Shown here piece after piece: positions 35,901-43,473 of a stretch of DNA of 64,000 bases. Source of the DNA: Thermococcus indicus (GTDB lineage Archaea > Methanobacteriota_B > Thermococci > Thermococcales > Thermococcaceae); NCBI RefSeq assembly GCF_006274605.1, contig NZ_CP040846.1:1309041-1373040 (forward strand), given 5' to 3'. The notes below the pieces were generated by a model. The model saw only the letters and a program-made list of their open reading frames with translations, made no database searches and was not told the origin of the DNA. Numbering within the stretch: position 1 is the stretch's first letter; every line of letters begins with the position of its first letter. Made by a program: the position numbers and the translations under genes.

Positions 35901-36996
35901 TGCTTGCTATCCCATCAACGGGCCTAACCGCGTTCTCGCCGAGCTGAATGAGGGCGTAATCACTGCCCGCCTGCTCGTCAAACGCTACAACTCCCCCGTA
36001 GAAGGCAACCGAGTAGGCCTCGGCGAGGTTCCTCTGCATCGGGTCGCTAATCTGACCGAGAACCATTGCCTTGGTAACGTTGGCCAGGAAGCCGTCGGTT
36101 ATTGCACTGGCCCCGTAGGCCGAGTGAGCCGGGTATGTGGCGTTGTAAACCGCGTAAACGAACTCTACCGGAACGCCAAGCTTTTCAGCTATGGTCTGCG
36201 CCGTTGCCTGGTCAAGGCCCCTCTCATAAGCACCCGCCTGGAGGAGGGCGTCGTAGGCCCCTATCGTTCCGAGGTAAGTTCTCGCGTAGCCATCGCTCAG
36301 GTTGTAGAGGCCTGCGTTAAGGCCCGCTATGGTTGAGTTCAAAGCCCTCAGCTGTCCGCTCGCCTCCGTGAGGTTCTCGTGCAGGCCGACGTACGCCATG
36401 TCAGTCCCGTTGAGCGCTTCCCGAAGAGCGGGGCTCTGGTTGTAGAGGACGCTCAGGTTGGCCTCGAGCGCGAGGTAGGCCTTGGCGAGCTGGGGGACGG
36501 TCCCGTTGAGGGTCTCGACCTGGCCGCTGAGGTTCTCAATCTGGGTGAGAAGGGTTCCGTAGGCGTTGCTGGCGTTGATTGCCGAGCCGTAGAAGATTCC
36601 GGTCAGGTTGGCGGTTGTTTTGGTGAGGTTGAGCGCTATCTCGTAGGACTTGTTGTGGAGCAGATCAACGGCATCGTAGTAGGAGGTGAAATTGCTCCCG
36701 TAGGGCTTTGCCTCGGCCTTGAAGCGCTCGTAGGCTCCCCTAGTCGCCGGGTCGTTGATGTCCACGCCGCTCACTATCATATATGTCTGGTTGTCGCTGG
36801 TCGCGAACTCCGGGAACTCCTTTGCCAGGGTGTCCTGAGCCTTAACGGACTCCACGTCCTTTGGAAGGAACTGGTCCATGCTGTAGTTGGTGATGTCGTT
36901 CAGCTTTGTTGCAAGGGGCATCGCGGCTATGACGGCTATTATCCAGAGGGCCACGATGGCCTTTGCATGCTTAACAATCCAGTCGTTCCAGGCCAT
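32944..36996 (-). CDS. RND superfamily / MMPL-type exporter
   Basis: About 1350 residues from the ATG at 36996 (GGTGGTGGAT upstream). It has two RND halves. The first begins DWIVKHAKAIVALWIIAVIAAMPLATKLN and carries a very long outside region of about 750 residues rich in Ala, Leu and N-glycosylation sequons. Then come five helices with the proton-relay motif GLGIDYSTYYLHRFRE. The second half begins WAVKHAKVVVLIALLVAV and ends with MGVGIDYNSFYLVKARDEF and the final helices. This is the hydrophobe exporter (HAE3/MMPL) layout. It would export lipids or hydrophobic compounds. The divergent PadR gene and its operator suggest control by ligand-induced derepression. Confidence 0.92.
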   Translation of the reverse strand: MAWNDWIVKHAKAIVALWIIAVIAAMPLATKLNDITNYSMDQFLPKDVESVKAQDTLAKEFPEFATSDNQTYMIVSGVDINDPATRGAYERFKAEAKPYGSNFTSYYDAVDLLHNKSYEIALNLTKTTANLTGIFYGSAINASNAYGTLLTQIENLSGQVETLNGTVPQLAKAYLALEANLSVLYNQSPALREALNGTDMAYVGLHENLTEASGQLRALNSTIAGLNAGLYNLSDGYARTYLGTIGAYDALLQAGAYERGLDQATAQTIAEKLGVPVEFVYAVYNATYPAHSAYGASAITDGFLANVTKAMVLGQISDPMQRNLAEAYSVAFYGGVVAFDEQAGSDYALIQLGENAVRPVDGIASNALKNLPLVIEGAGGSYDVPGFGEVPAETLAYIVNVSIGLERNTSALTVENATIDVAKALMAGNPLLEMPNADEILETLLVYGPTKELETNLLAGALKEKLPSEQKALAEPIARTAVAFDPNATGVLARNPETLKKATVSLLAEILKEKGLELPESVIGEVYDSNGNVSPIAEEILIQKTAEKLGDEKAAEAIVNTVVKNPKELAEGIGVEETVKEIITSLAGDVPIDLGKAVDDVYAGRSPEEIAYELFEQGVNEKLANVTAPEDVRETLRELMLTVARDYPMSDSQIDALVTKETAKLVEKFINEINLGVEIHVNTTELVDIAFKFKDNQEEITREDVGPIEEGIYPSIYSLAKSYIGMLKSPDNRTMLILFVPKGLEGVSNLEKQSKAQYASSLKAKDVALREFGNVSPKVEAYVTGTPIQTYEAIKYGKEDNDKTTRFSIAGALLVLLILMGVALLATLLPFTGVATATLTALGILYLLAKGDYLDVGSWAQMLTVTTALGLGIDYSTYYLHRFREYLAEGYDHEKAASEALKRAKDAVLASASTDIIAFASFILAWEFPIFKTIGMIAPLAVIVVLLASLTFIPAITVLIGDKPAFWWPRHIEHHIESVDIHERSRIAEWAVKHAKVVVLIALLVAVPAAYNFVNFNGTHDIKLFIPKDSETYNFLQLSESTVGAGVTSPTYVVVDLGHPVGDGDLKTINELADRISAVDGVEYVYTLARPYGRQVNVSVDELKSLGGNRYISEDGTKVLIQVTGKYEATDDRSKDMVREIRDIVKDEEKSGAIKSGMVGGSTALALDLSDLINDVFWHRIFPVALLLMFLSLIPTLKGLPAVITTIGTIAVGVLLSITVSSWLFERVFGQQVMWFLPMMVFIVLMGVGIDYNSFYLVKARDEFERRSARDALVVAAGTMDTLVVGLAAVLAVTYGSLMTGATWGIREIGFALAIGVLLTATAAVYFIGPATMALFGEKAWWPLHKTKKE

Positions 36997-37035
36997 ATCC
37001 ACCACCATTGTCGCTTATCAACATGATGAATTCAA

Positions 37036-37056
37036 ACATGTCAAAGTTCGACATGT
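37036..37056. promoter_or_regulatory. PadR operator
   Basis: ACATGTC-N7-GACATGT is a perfect inverted repeat in the gap between the exporter and the PadR gene. It contains ATGT and ACAT half sites like those of known PadR operators and lies directly upstream of the padR TATA box (TTTATAAG, 37071-37078). A further ACATG half site is at 37021. Confidence 0.82.
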
Positions 37057-37113
37057 CGTTGAGAGAAGCGTTTATAAGGATTGTGGTTCAACCTTCGACT
37101 ATGGGTGGTGACA

Positions 37114-37602
37114 ATGGGGGAGGACGTTGAGCGGAAGATAATCAAGGGCCTCTTCACGGTTCCCCTGAAGAACATTATACTCGTCATCGTCGGCCTCAAG
37201 GGCGAGGCCCACGGCTACGAGATTCTGAAGGAGCTTGAGAAACTGGCCATCGGCCTCTGGAAGCCGAGTCACAGCAACCTGTACACGATACTCAACAAGA
37301 TGGTCGAGGAGGGTCTTCTGGAGCCCCGCGAGGAGTATCGGGGCAGGGTGAGGCGTGTGAAATACAGCCTGACTGAAAAGGGCCTCGATTACCTAAAAAC
37401 TTCCAACGAACTGGCCCTTCGGGTTCTGTACACCTCCATCAACTATCACGAAGCCCTGAAGAAGAAGCTCGAGGAGATGGGGGAGAGAAAGGTCATGGAC
37501 AGGGAGACCGTGATTGAGTACCTGGGGCTCCTCAAGAAGATACGCGACATACTGGACGAGGAAATAAAGACTATAGAAGCCAAACTTTCTGCGGAGAATT
37601 GA
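37114..37602 (+). CDS. PadR family transcriptional regulator
   Basis: 162 residues from the ATG at 37114, which follows GGTGGTGACA; an earlier in-frame GTG at 37081 would precede the transcription start. The N-terminal winged helix (ILVIVGLKGEAHGYEILKELEKL..HSNLYTILNKMVEEGLLEPREE, RRVKYSLTEKGLDYL) is the PadR signature; the C-terminal helices (HEALKKKLEEMGERK, LLKKIRDILDEEIK) give the dimer. PadR regulators repress efflux genes until a toxic ligand binds. The divergent RND-type exporter is the likely target, with its own gene. Confidence 0.92.
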   Translation: MGEDVERKIIKGLFTVPLKNIILVIVGLKGEAHGYEILKELEKLAIGLWKPSHSNLYTILNKMVEEGLLEPREEYRGRVRRVKYSLTEKGLDYLKTSNELALRVLYTSINYHEALKKKLEEMGERKVMDRETVIEYLGLLKKIRDILDEEIKTIEAKLSAEN

Positions 37603-37677
37603 TTTCCCTGCTTTTCTCTTCTCCCTTTTCCAGGTACTTGGGGCGGCGCTTATCTTGTGCGGCCACCAACCGATAAA

Positions 37678-37686
37678 CTTTTATAT
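37678..37686 (+). promoter_or_regulatory. TATA box of the arsR-type operon
   Basis: CTTTTATATACC about 62-70 nt before the ATG at 37747. The transcription start, near 37708, falls inside the operator at 37704-37721. Confidence 0.7.
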
Positions 37687-37703
37687 ACCTAGCGCACCAG
37701 CTA

Positions 37704-37721
37704 AGTACAGAAAAGTGTACT
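37704..37721. promoter_or_regulatory. palindromic operator of the ArsR-type regulator
   Basis: AGTACAgaaaagTGTACT is a perfect inverted repeat (6-bp arms, 6-nt spacer), with a third half site CTGTACC at 37730-37736. It covers the predicted transcription start, so binding would block transcription. The first gene of the operon encodes an ArsR-type protein, the likely binder. Confidence 0.82.
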
Positions 37722-37746
37722 ACAAAAATCTGTACCTGGTGGTATC

Positions 37747-38157
37747 ATGGAGGATCTCAAAGTTCAGCTCGAGGAGCTGAAGAAGAGGCTGGAGGTGCTG
37801 GAGGAAAGCATTGACCCCGTTGATGAGGTCATGCTCTCGATAAAGGCCCGCCTCAGGAGAAAGCTCGAAGGCGGAAGCCTGCCCGAGATAGACGAGGAGA
37901 AGGCCGCGAAAACCCTCAAGGCCCTCGCCAACCCGGACAGGATAAGGATACTCAAGATGCTTTCCGAGAGGCCCATGGGCTTCAAGGAGATAAAGGAAGC
38001 GCTCGGGGTGGAAAGCCCCACCGTTTCCCACCACCTGAAGCTCCTGGTGAAAACCCGGATGGTGAGAAAGGGAGAAGGATACGAAATATCGCCCGACGGA
38101 CGTCTCTTTTTGCGCTTGCTTGAGATAATAACTGCCCTGGAGGAGGTGGAAGAATGA
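37747..38157 (+). CDS. ArsR family transcriptional regulator with N-terminal coiled coil
   Basis: 136 residues. Residues 1-25 form a coiled coil (DLKVQLEELKKRLEVLEESI); residues about 55-125 are an ArsR winged helix (AAKTLKALANPDRIRILKMLSER, FKEIKEALGVESPTVSHHLKLLVKTRMVRKGEGY). No cysteine metal site is visible, so it is probably not a metal sensor. It overlaps the next gene by 4 nt and a palindromic operator lies at its own promoter, so autorepression of the whole operon is likely. Confidence 0.9.
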   Translation: MEDLKVQLEELKKRLEVLEESIDPVDEVMLSIKARLRRKLEGGSLPEIDEEKAAKTLKALANPDRIRILKMLSERPMGFKEIKEALGVESPTVSHHLKLLVKTRMVRKGEGYEISPDGRLFLRLLEIITALEEVEE

Positions 38158-39455
38158 GTTTCAGCTGGAAGTATCGGGCCGTTCCCCACGAAGGCCCGAG
38201 ATTTAGGATAGCGGAGTACCTCAAAGCTCTCACGGCGATACTGCTCATCGTCTGGCTGTTCAAGGGGCCGCTGAGACTTGAGGCATACAACGACCAGCTG
38301 GTCTACGCCATCGTGGCGCTCCTGTTTGCATTCGAGCTGCTCGCGGTGGGCAAGTGGTTCGGGGTGACGATAAGTGGGATAGTCTTTGCCCTGGCCAAGG
38401 GCTTCTTCTGGACGAGCATATTCCTGTTCTTTGGACAGTGGCTGGGTATGAGCGAGTGGCTTCACGACTACGCGGGAACGGCATTCGCATATGCCGTCGT
38501 CCTCGTCATAGCGGGAATCCTGCTGGCGAAGTTCGATGAGAAGAGGCTCGACATCAAAGTTGAAGGCAAGGCCTACGAGTTCGAAGGCGCCGATTTCGGC
38601 GAGGTGAAGCTCAAGGGAACCGGCAAGGCCTATCCTGTGAAGTTCGGGAGGAAGAAGGTCGGTTGGGTCGTAGACGGCGAGGTCACGGTCGAGGCCGATA
38701 CGCCGCTCGGTAGGGTAACGAAGAGGCTCCTCAGCCCGGTCATCGTGTGGACCGAGGAGAAGATAGCCGGGAGGAAAGTTTCAGCAGATCAGGACTTCGT
38801 CTCGAGGGTGAACGACCTCGTGAACCCTGACAGGCTCTATCAGAAGGGCAAGAGGGACAGCGTGGTGGACCTAGGCTTCATCAAGGTATACGAGGGGGAG
38901 GGCTTCGAGTACGTAAAGCTGCCCTTCATTGAGGTCATAGAGACGCCGGGCGGTGAGGAGGTCAAGATAGGCCCGATGAGGTTCCGCGAGGGCAATCCCG
39001 AGATGCCTCCCGGGAACATGCTGACCATCAGGGAACTCCGCAACGGCTTCCAGCTCACCAAGGTCGGCGAGAGGCTGAAGATAGAGACCGATGAGTACTC
39101 CATCGAGGTCGACGGTGAGAGGGTAACATACAGGAGCGGAAACGAAGTGCTGAGCCTCGGCGAGACCGTCTCGCTCCGCTCGGGCGACGTCTCACTCAGC
39201 GTCGGCAGGGGGAGGGCCAAGATACGCATCGAGGACGTCGTAATCTCCGCCAGAGACGGCACGGTCCGCATAAGGACGGGGGGCAAAACGTACACCATAG
39301 AGAACGGCGACGCCTACAGGCTGGTGGTCAGGAAGGCGAAGGAGATAGTGGAGGAGCAGAGCGCCGAGCTGATAGAGGGCCTCGGCATAGACAGAACCCT
39401 GCTCAACAGGCGCGTGAAGGAGCTCCTCGACGAGCTGACCGCCTACCTGGGGTGA
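38154..39455 (+). CDS. membrane protein with large beta-rich cytoplasmic or outer domain
   Basis: 433 residues. The first 125 residues hold four membrane helices (LKALTAILLIVWLF, LVYAIVALLFAFELL, GIVFALAKGFFWTSIFLFFGQWL partly, and AFAYAVVLVIAGILLAKF). Residues about 130-400 are a chain of short beta strands with repeating patterns such as VSLRSGDVSLSVG and VISARDGTVRIRTGG, similar in feel to a beta-helix. The end is helical (KAKEIVEEQSAELIEGLGID). No family is recognised. It is coupled to the ArsR-type regulator by a 4-nt overlap, and a Toastrack-like protein follows, so the three may form an envelope-sensing unit. Confidence 0.75.
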   Translation: MSFSWKYRAVPHEGPRFRIAEYLKALTAILLIVWLFKGPLRLEAYNDQLVYAIVALLFAFELLAVGKWFGVTISGIVFALAKGFFWTSIFLFFGQWLGMSEWLHDYAGTAFAYAVVLVIAGILLAKFDEKRLDIKVEGKAYEFEGADFGEVKLKGTGKAYPVKFGRKKVGWVVDGEVTVEADTPLGRVTKRLLSPVIVWTEEKIAGRKVSADQDFVSRVNDLVNPDRLYQKGKRDSVVDLGFIKVYEGEGFEYVKLPFIEVIETPGGEEVKIGPMRFREGNPEMPPGNMLTIRELRNGFQLTKVGERLKIETDEYSIEVDGERVTYRSGNEVLSLGETVSLRSGDVSLSVGRGRAKIRIEDVVISARDGTVRIRTGGKTYTIENGDAYRLVVRKAKEIVEEQSAELIEGLGIDRTLLNRRVKELLDELTAYLG

Positions 39456-39461
39456 ACTGGA

Positions 39462-39599
39462 GTGGAGAGTGCGGTAATCGCGAAGGCTTCCGACGCCATC
39501 ACGATCCCCAATGAAGAAAGGGAAGACTGCGAAAAGAAAACGGGGCACGAGGGGCCCCTTTTTGATTTTGAACTTCATCCGCTGGGGGGTTTGATATGA
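39462..39599 (+). CDS. possible 45-residue small ORF
   Basis: A GTG-started frame beginning VESAVIAKASDAITIPNEER and ending ELHPLGGLI exactly fills the gap between two operon genes and ends with an ATGA overlap on the Toastrack gene. Against it: the ribosome binding site is weak and a terminator-like hairpin (39549-39565) lies inside. Kept as a low-confidence call. Confidence 0.25.
   Translation: MESAVIAKASDAITIPNEEREDCEKKTGHEGPLFDFELHPLGGLI
39549..39565 (+). terminator. hairpin followed by T-run
   Basis: GGGGC-acgaggg-GCCCC followed by TTTTTG, between the membrane-protein gene and the Toastrack gene. If active it would reduce expression of the downstream gene relative to the first two. Confidence 0.4.
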
Positions 39600-40249
39600 T
39601 ATTTGAAAACGTCCGAGAAGTCGATATAAAGGCCACCAACGGCCGGATAGAGATTGAAGGCTGGGAGAACGACTACGCCGAGGTGAACTACACCGTCCAC
39701 GGCGAGGTAAACCTGGAAGTCGAAGAGAGGAGCGGAAAGCTCATCATCCGGGAAGAGCCGAAGAAAAGGTTCCTGAACCTGCTCAGGGAGAGCGGCTGGG
39801 CGGAGATAGAGGTGAAGGTTCCGCGGAGGGCCATAGTAAATGCGAAGAACGTGAACGGCGAGCTTAGGGCCAAGGGCGTGCGCTTTGAGGACGTCACGAC
39901 GGTAAACGGGGAGATAGATCTGAAGGACTGCGAGGCCGAAAAGCTTAGCACAGTGAACGGCGAGGTGAGGGCCCACCTAACGGTCGCAGGTCCGCTGAAG
40001 GCATCTACCGTGAACGGGGAAATCGAGCTCACCATCGAGGAACTCGAGGGGGACGTCGAGGTGAGCTGCGTCAACGGGGACATCGTGCTTCGCCTGACCG
40101 AGTTCTGCGACGCCAAGATCAGGGCCAAAAGGGTGAACGGCGACGTTAAGCTGGTCGGAATAGACCCCGATGACCCGGTTATAGGGACAGGTGAGTTCGA
40201 GGTGAAGGTTAGCACGGTGAACGGCGACGTGAGGGTCGAGCTGATTTGA
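39596..40249 (+). CDS. Toastrack (DUF4097-like) beta-helix protein
   Basis: 217 residues made of repeated 15-20-residue beta-helix rungs, each with a VNGEI/VNGDV turn (KNVNGELRAKGV, TTVNGEIDLKDC, STVNGEVRAHL, STVNGEIELTI, SCVNGDIVLRL, KRVNGDVKLVG, STVNGDVRVEL). This is the DUF4097/Toastrack pattern seen beside LiaI/LiaF-type envelope-stress proteins in bacteria and archaea. No signal peptide or membrane helix is visible, so it may be cytoplasmic or held by the membrane-protein neighbour. The ATG at 39596 has GGGGGGT upstream. Confidence 0.85.
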   Translation: MIFENVREVDIKATNGRIEIEGWENDYAEVNYTVHGEVNLEVEERSGKLIIREEPKKRFLNLLRESGWAEIEVKVPRRAIVNAKNVNGELRAKGVRFEDVTTVNGEIDLKDCEAEKLSTVNGEVRAHLTVAGPLKASTVNGEIELTIEELEGDVEVSCVNGDIVLRLTEFCDAKIRAKRVNGDVKLVGIDPDDPVIGTGEFEVKVSTVNGDVRVELI

Positions 40250-40267
40250 TTCTCTAATTCTTCAATT

Positions 40268-40287
40268 ACTTAATTCGGTAATTAAGT
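40268..40287. promoter_or_regulatory. perfect 8-bp-arm palindrome before the MFS pair
   Basis: ACTTAATT-CGGT-AATTAAGT, an AT-rich perfect inverted repeat between the Toastrack gene and the MFS genes. It lies 25 nt before the probable MFS start and could be an operator for the transporters or the end hairpin of the upstream transcript. It differs from the AGTACA/TGTACT operator at 37704. Confidence 0.7.
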
Positions 40288-40312
40288 GGGAGATTCATGG
40301 GGGTTAGAGGGG

Positions 40313-41554
40313 ATGTTCGAGAATGGAATGGGCCGGAACTTCTGGCTCTACACCGTTGGCAGGTGGGTATCACAGGCCGGGTGGGTCGTGCAGGATGTCG
40401 CTGTTCCGCTGTACGTGCTCGACCAGACCGGCAGCGGGGCGATGATGAGCCTCTTCATAATGGCCGAGCTGGTTCCGAGATTGCTCGTGAATCCGATAGC
40501 GGGGGTTATCGGTGACCGCTACGACAGAAAGAGGCTCATGTACGGTCTCGATATAGCGAGGGGAGTTCTCCTCTTCGCGGTCATAGGGTTCAACCTGCTG
40601 GGGATATACCAGCTCTTGGCAGTTCAGATGGCGATGAGCGTTATGGGGGCGTTCTTCTCGGCCGGCATAGTCGGGATGTTCCCGGATCTGGTTCCAAAGG
40701 AGCAACTCGCGAGGGCGAACTCGATACTGCAGAGCGGCGGTCAGATACTCAGGATACTCGGCCCAATCCTCGGCGGGTTAATCTACGCCATCGGGGGTTT
40801 GTGGCTTGCTATCCTAATCAACGCGGTCAGCTTCTTTGGCTCGGGATTGTTTGAAATCCTTATCGAGTACCGCAGAGAAACGCGGGAGCTCTCAAGCGTC
40901 CGCGAAGTCTGGGACGACATGCTCGAGGGCTTCCGCTTCATGAAGAACTCAAGAAACCTCATGGTGCTCGTGAGTTTCGGAATAATCCTCAACACCCTCC
41001 TCAACCCCGTGTTCGCGGTGGTACTTCCCTACCTTGCCAGGATTGAGCTGGGCCTCTCCGCAGTCAGGTTCGGCAGCGTCGAGACGGCGGCAACCTTAGG
41101 AGCACTGGCCGGAAACATGCTCATCGCATTGAAGCTCGGCGAGAAATCCGAGAACCTTCTCTTCGGGGCGCTGTTTGCCCAGCTCCTCTGTCTGACGGGC
41201 CTCGCCTTCGTAACGCGCTCTATCCTCGGGGAACTGGCCTACCCCACCCTGCTGGGAATAATCGGCCTGATAGGGCTCTTCAACACCCTGGTTAACATCC
41301 CGCTCTTCACAAAGCTCCAGAAGGCGGTTCCTGACGAGGTCCGTTCCAGATTTTTCACGGCTTTTGAGACGGCGATGATGGCCACAACGCCACTCGGCAT
41401 GGCCCTCGTTGGACCCCTCCTCGACGTCGCAGGAACCACGGTAATAATCCTCTCCCTCACCGTCCCGAGCGTGCTGATAACCCTGTATTATTACCTCCGC
41501 TTTAGGGAAATCGTTATAAACATCGGCTCAGAAAACGCGGAGGTGGTGCCGTGA
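40313..41554 (+). CDS. MFS transporter (first of tandem pair)
   Basis: 413 residues, about 12 membrane helices. The start at 40313 is chosen by alignment with the paralogue downstream; an earlier GTG at 40286 lies in the palindrome. The motif GVIGDRYDRKRLM between helices 2 and 3 is the MFS A motif, and the order GMGRNFWLYTVGRWVSQAGW.. to VPLYVLDQTGSGAMM is like enterobactin-exporter (EntS) type carriers in the MFS_3 group. Probably a drug or small-molecule exporter. It overlaps the second MFS gene by 4 nt. Confidence 0.9.
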   Translation: MFENGMGRNFWLYTVGRWVSQAGWVVQDVAVPLYVLDQTGSGAMMSLFIMAELVPRLLVNPIAGVIGDRYDRKRLMYGLDIARGVLLFAVIGFNLLGIYQLLAVQMAMSVMGAFFSAGIVGMFPDLVPKEQLARANSILQSGGQILRILGPILGGLIYAIGGLWLAILINAVSFFGSGLFEILIEYRRETRELSSVREVWDDMLEGFRFMKNSRNLMVLVSFGIILNTLLNPVFAVVLPYLARIELGLSAVRFGSVETAATLGALAGNMLIALKLGEKSENLLFGALFAQLLCLTGLAFVTRSILGELAYPTLLGIIGLIGLFNTLVNIPLFTKLQKAVPDEVRSRFFTAFETAMMATTPLGMALVGPLLDVAGTTVIILSLTVPSVLITLYYYLRFREIVINIGSENAEVVP

Positions 41555-42795
41555 GCCTCAACAGGAACTTCTGGCTCTTCGCTGTCGGAAGGTTCATCTC
41601 CCAGCTCGGCTGGGCGGTGCAGGACGTCGCACTGCCCCTCTACGTGTTAGACAAAACGCACAGCGGCTCGATGATGACCCTCTTCATCCTCGCCGAGATG
41701 ATACCGGTCCTCATAATCATGCCCTTCGCCGGGGTTGTGGGCGACCGCTACAACCGAAAGCACCTGATGGTCGGCTTTGACCTTGCGAGGGGAGCCCTTC
41801 TCTTCGCCGTCATCACGTTCGACCTCCTAGGCATCCACCAGCTTTTGGCAGTCCAAGTCGTGATGGCGGTTATGGGGGCATTCTTCTCGGCTGGGACTGG
41901 AGCGATGTTCCCCGACCTCGTGGAACCAGATGAGCTTGAGAAGGCCAACTCCACCGTCTCGTCCTTCGCTATACTCGCCCGTCTCGTCGGCCCTGCCCTT
42001 GGAGGGTTCATCTACGCCGTCGGAGGTATCAAGCTGGCCATCCTCATAAACGCGGCGAGCTTCTTCGGCTCCGGCCTGTTTGAGATTATGATAAAGTATG
42101 AGTGGCGTACGAAGGAACTGGAGAGCTTTTCTCAGGTTATCGAGGACCTCAAAGAGGGCATCGGCTTCCTCCGCTCCAACAGATACCTCTCGACCCTCAT
42201 GTTCTTTGCCCTTTTCATGATAGCCCTCGGCCAACCATTTGGGGCGGTTATTATGCCGTACTCCTACAGAGAGGTGCTGAAGTTCTCAAGCTACCAGTTT
42301 GGTCTCCTTGAGAGCGCCTTCATGGGAGGGGCGCTCATTGGAAACGGCCTGATAGCGATTAAATTCGGAAAGAAGGCCGGAAGGTATCTTTTCCACACCC
42401 TCCTCCTGGACGGGGTGATGATACTCGCCTTCACATGGGCGATAAGTCCCCTCTCCGACCTGGGGAGAAACGAGGCGTTCTTTTTCCTCGCTGGGATAAA
42501 CATCCTGTGGGGCAGCATAGAGGCCTTCATAGACGTGCCCCTCAATTCTAAGATACAGCGCGCGATACCGAGCGAGCTCAGGGGCAGGGTCATGTCTGCC
42601 ATGGCCGTCCTGATGCATCTCTCAAGCCCGCTCGGCCTCATTGCCGTCGGACCGCTCCTCGACAGATTCCCAGCCTGGGAGGTAACCCTAGCCATATGGA
42701 TTGGCATGGCGGCTGTCGTTGCGTATTTCTGGGCCAGATATCGGAAGGTTCTTCTCAGGGAGCGGGAATACGGGGAGAGCGAAGGGGTCACCTGA
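41551..42795 (+). CDS. MFS transporter (second of tandem pair)
   Basis: 414 residues, about 12 membrane helices; a close paralogue of the upstream protein (shared NFWL..VGRF/W-SQ-GW-VQDVA-PLYVLD start and GVVGDRYNRKHLM A motif). The start is a GTG at 41551 behind GGAGGTGGTG and overlaps the upstream stop. The two probably arose by tandem duplication and could work as separate exporters or as a pair. It overlaps the convergent adenosyltransferase gene by 8 nt at the 3' ends. Confidence 0.9.
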   Translation: MSLNRNFWLFAVGRFISQLGWAVQDVALPLYVLDKTHSGSMMTLFILAEMIPVLIIMPFAGVVGDRYNRKHLMVGFDLARGALLFAVITFDLLGIHQLLAVQVVMAVMGAFFSAGTGAMFPDLVEPDELEKANSTVSSFAILARLVGPALGGFIYAVGGIKLAILINAASFFGSGLFEIMIKYEWRTKELESFSQVIEDLKEGIGFLRSNRYLSTLMFFALFMIALGQPFGAVIMPYSYREVLKFSSYQFGLLESAFMGGALIGNGLIAIKFGKKAGRYLFHTLLLDGVMILAFTWAISPLSDLGRNEAFFFLAGINILWGSIEAFIDVPLNSKIQRAIPSELRGRVMSAMAVLMHLSSPLGLIAVGPLLDRFPAWEVTLAIWIGMAAVVAYFWARYRKVLLREREYGESEGVT

Positions 42796-43303
42796 CCTCC
42801 TTCAGCTTCCCCTTCCTCTTTTCTATCGCCCTTGCCATTACGAAGAGCAGGTCGCTGAGCCTGTTTAGGTAGACGAGAGCGTTCTGCCCAAAGCCATAGT
42901 CGAGGACGAGCCTCGCAACGCTCCTCTCCGTCCGCCTGGCCACCGCGCGGCAGACATCGAGCTTGGCACTCGCGATGGTTGAACCCGGAAGGACGAAGGC
43001 CCTAAGCTGGACCTCTTCTTCATACTTATTAATAAGTTCCTCAAGCCATCTAACCTCTTCCCCACCAACCTTCGAGTACTTCCCCTTGCTGGCCAGCTCT
43101 GCCATAAGGTCGTAGAGCTGAACCTGTATCCTCTCGAGAATCTCGGCCATCTCCTCAGGAACGTGGTGCTTTGCCTCCCCCAGGAAGCTGTCGAGTTCGT
43201 CTATGTTCCCGTTCGCCTCCATTATCGGTGAGTACTTCGCCACCCGGTCGCCTGTGAAAAGACCGGTTAGACCTTTATCCCCGGTTTTTGTAGTGATGGA
43301 CAT
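42788..43303 (-). CDS. cob(I)alamin adenosyltransferase (PduO type)
   Basis: 171 residues from the ATG at 43303, behind GGTGGTGGTC; longer in-frame readings up to 43606 enter non-coding sequence. It transfers the adenosyl group of ATP to cob(I)alamin, making coenzyme B12. The ATP-binding N-terminus SITTKTGDKGLTGLFTGDRVAKYS and the later RAVARRTERSVA and LNRLSDLLFVMARA are PduO-family signatures. Thermococci use B12 for ribonucleotide reductase and methylmalonyl-CoA mutase. No other B12 gene is near. Confidence 0.94.
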   Translation of the reverse strand: MSITTKTGDKGLTGLFTGDRVAKYSPIMEANGNIDELDSFLGEAKHHVPEEMAEILERIQVQLYDLMAELASKGKYSKVGGEEVRWLEELINKYEEEVQLRAFVLPGSTIASAKLDVCRAVARRTERSVARLVLDYGFGQNALVYLNRLSDLLFVMARAIEKRKGKLKEVR

Positions 43304-43385
43304 TTTGACCACCACCTTTAACGCACGCTCAACGTTTTTAGGGTTTGCGGACATAATCTTTTCCCTGTCCCCACAAAAGAAACGT

Positions 43386-43400
43386 CGAAAGCCACTTTCG
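43386..43400. other. short hairpin CGAAAG-cca-CTTTCG
   Basis: Perfect 6-bp inverted repeat between the divergent adenosyltransferase and OB-fold genes. Possible operator; no further evidence. Confidence 0.35.
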
Positions 43401-43432
43401 GTGATAAAAAACCGGAGTAATTGAGGGAAAAA

Positions 43433-43443
43433 CTTATTTATAC
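43433..43443 (+). promoter_or_regulatory. promoter of the secreted OB-fold protein
   Basis: CTTATTTATAC, about 31-41 nt before the ATG at 43474, with GGTGG immediately upstream of the start. Confidence 0.65.
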
Positions 43444-43473
43444 ACCAACGCCGTTTTTCTTTAGGTGGTTCAC

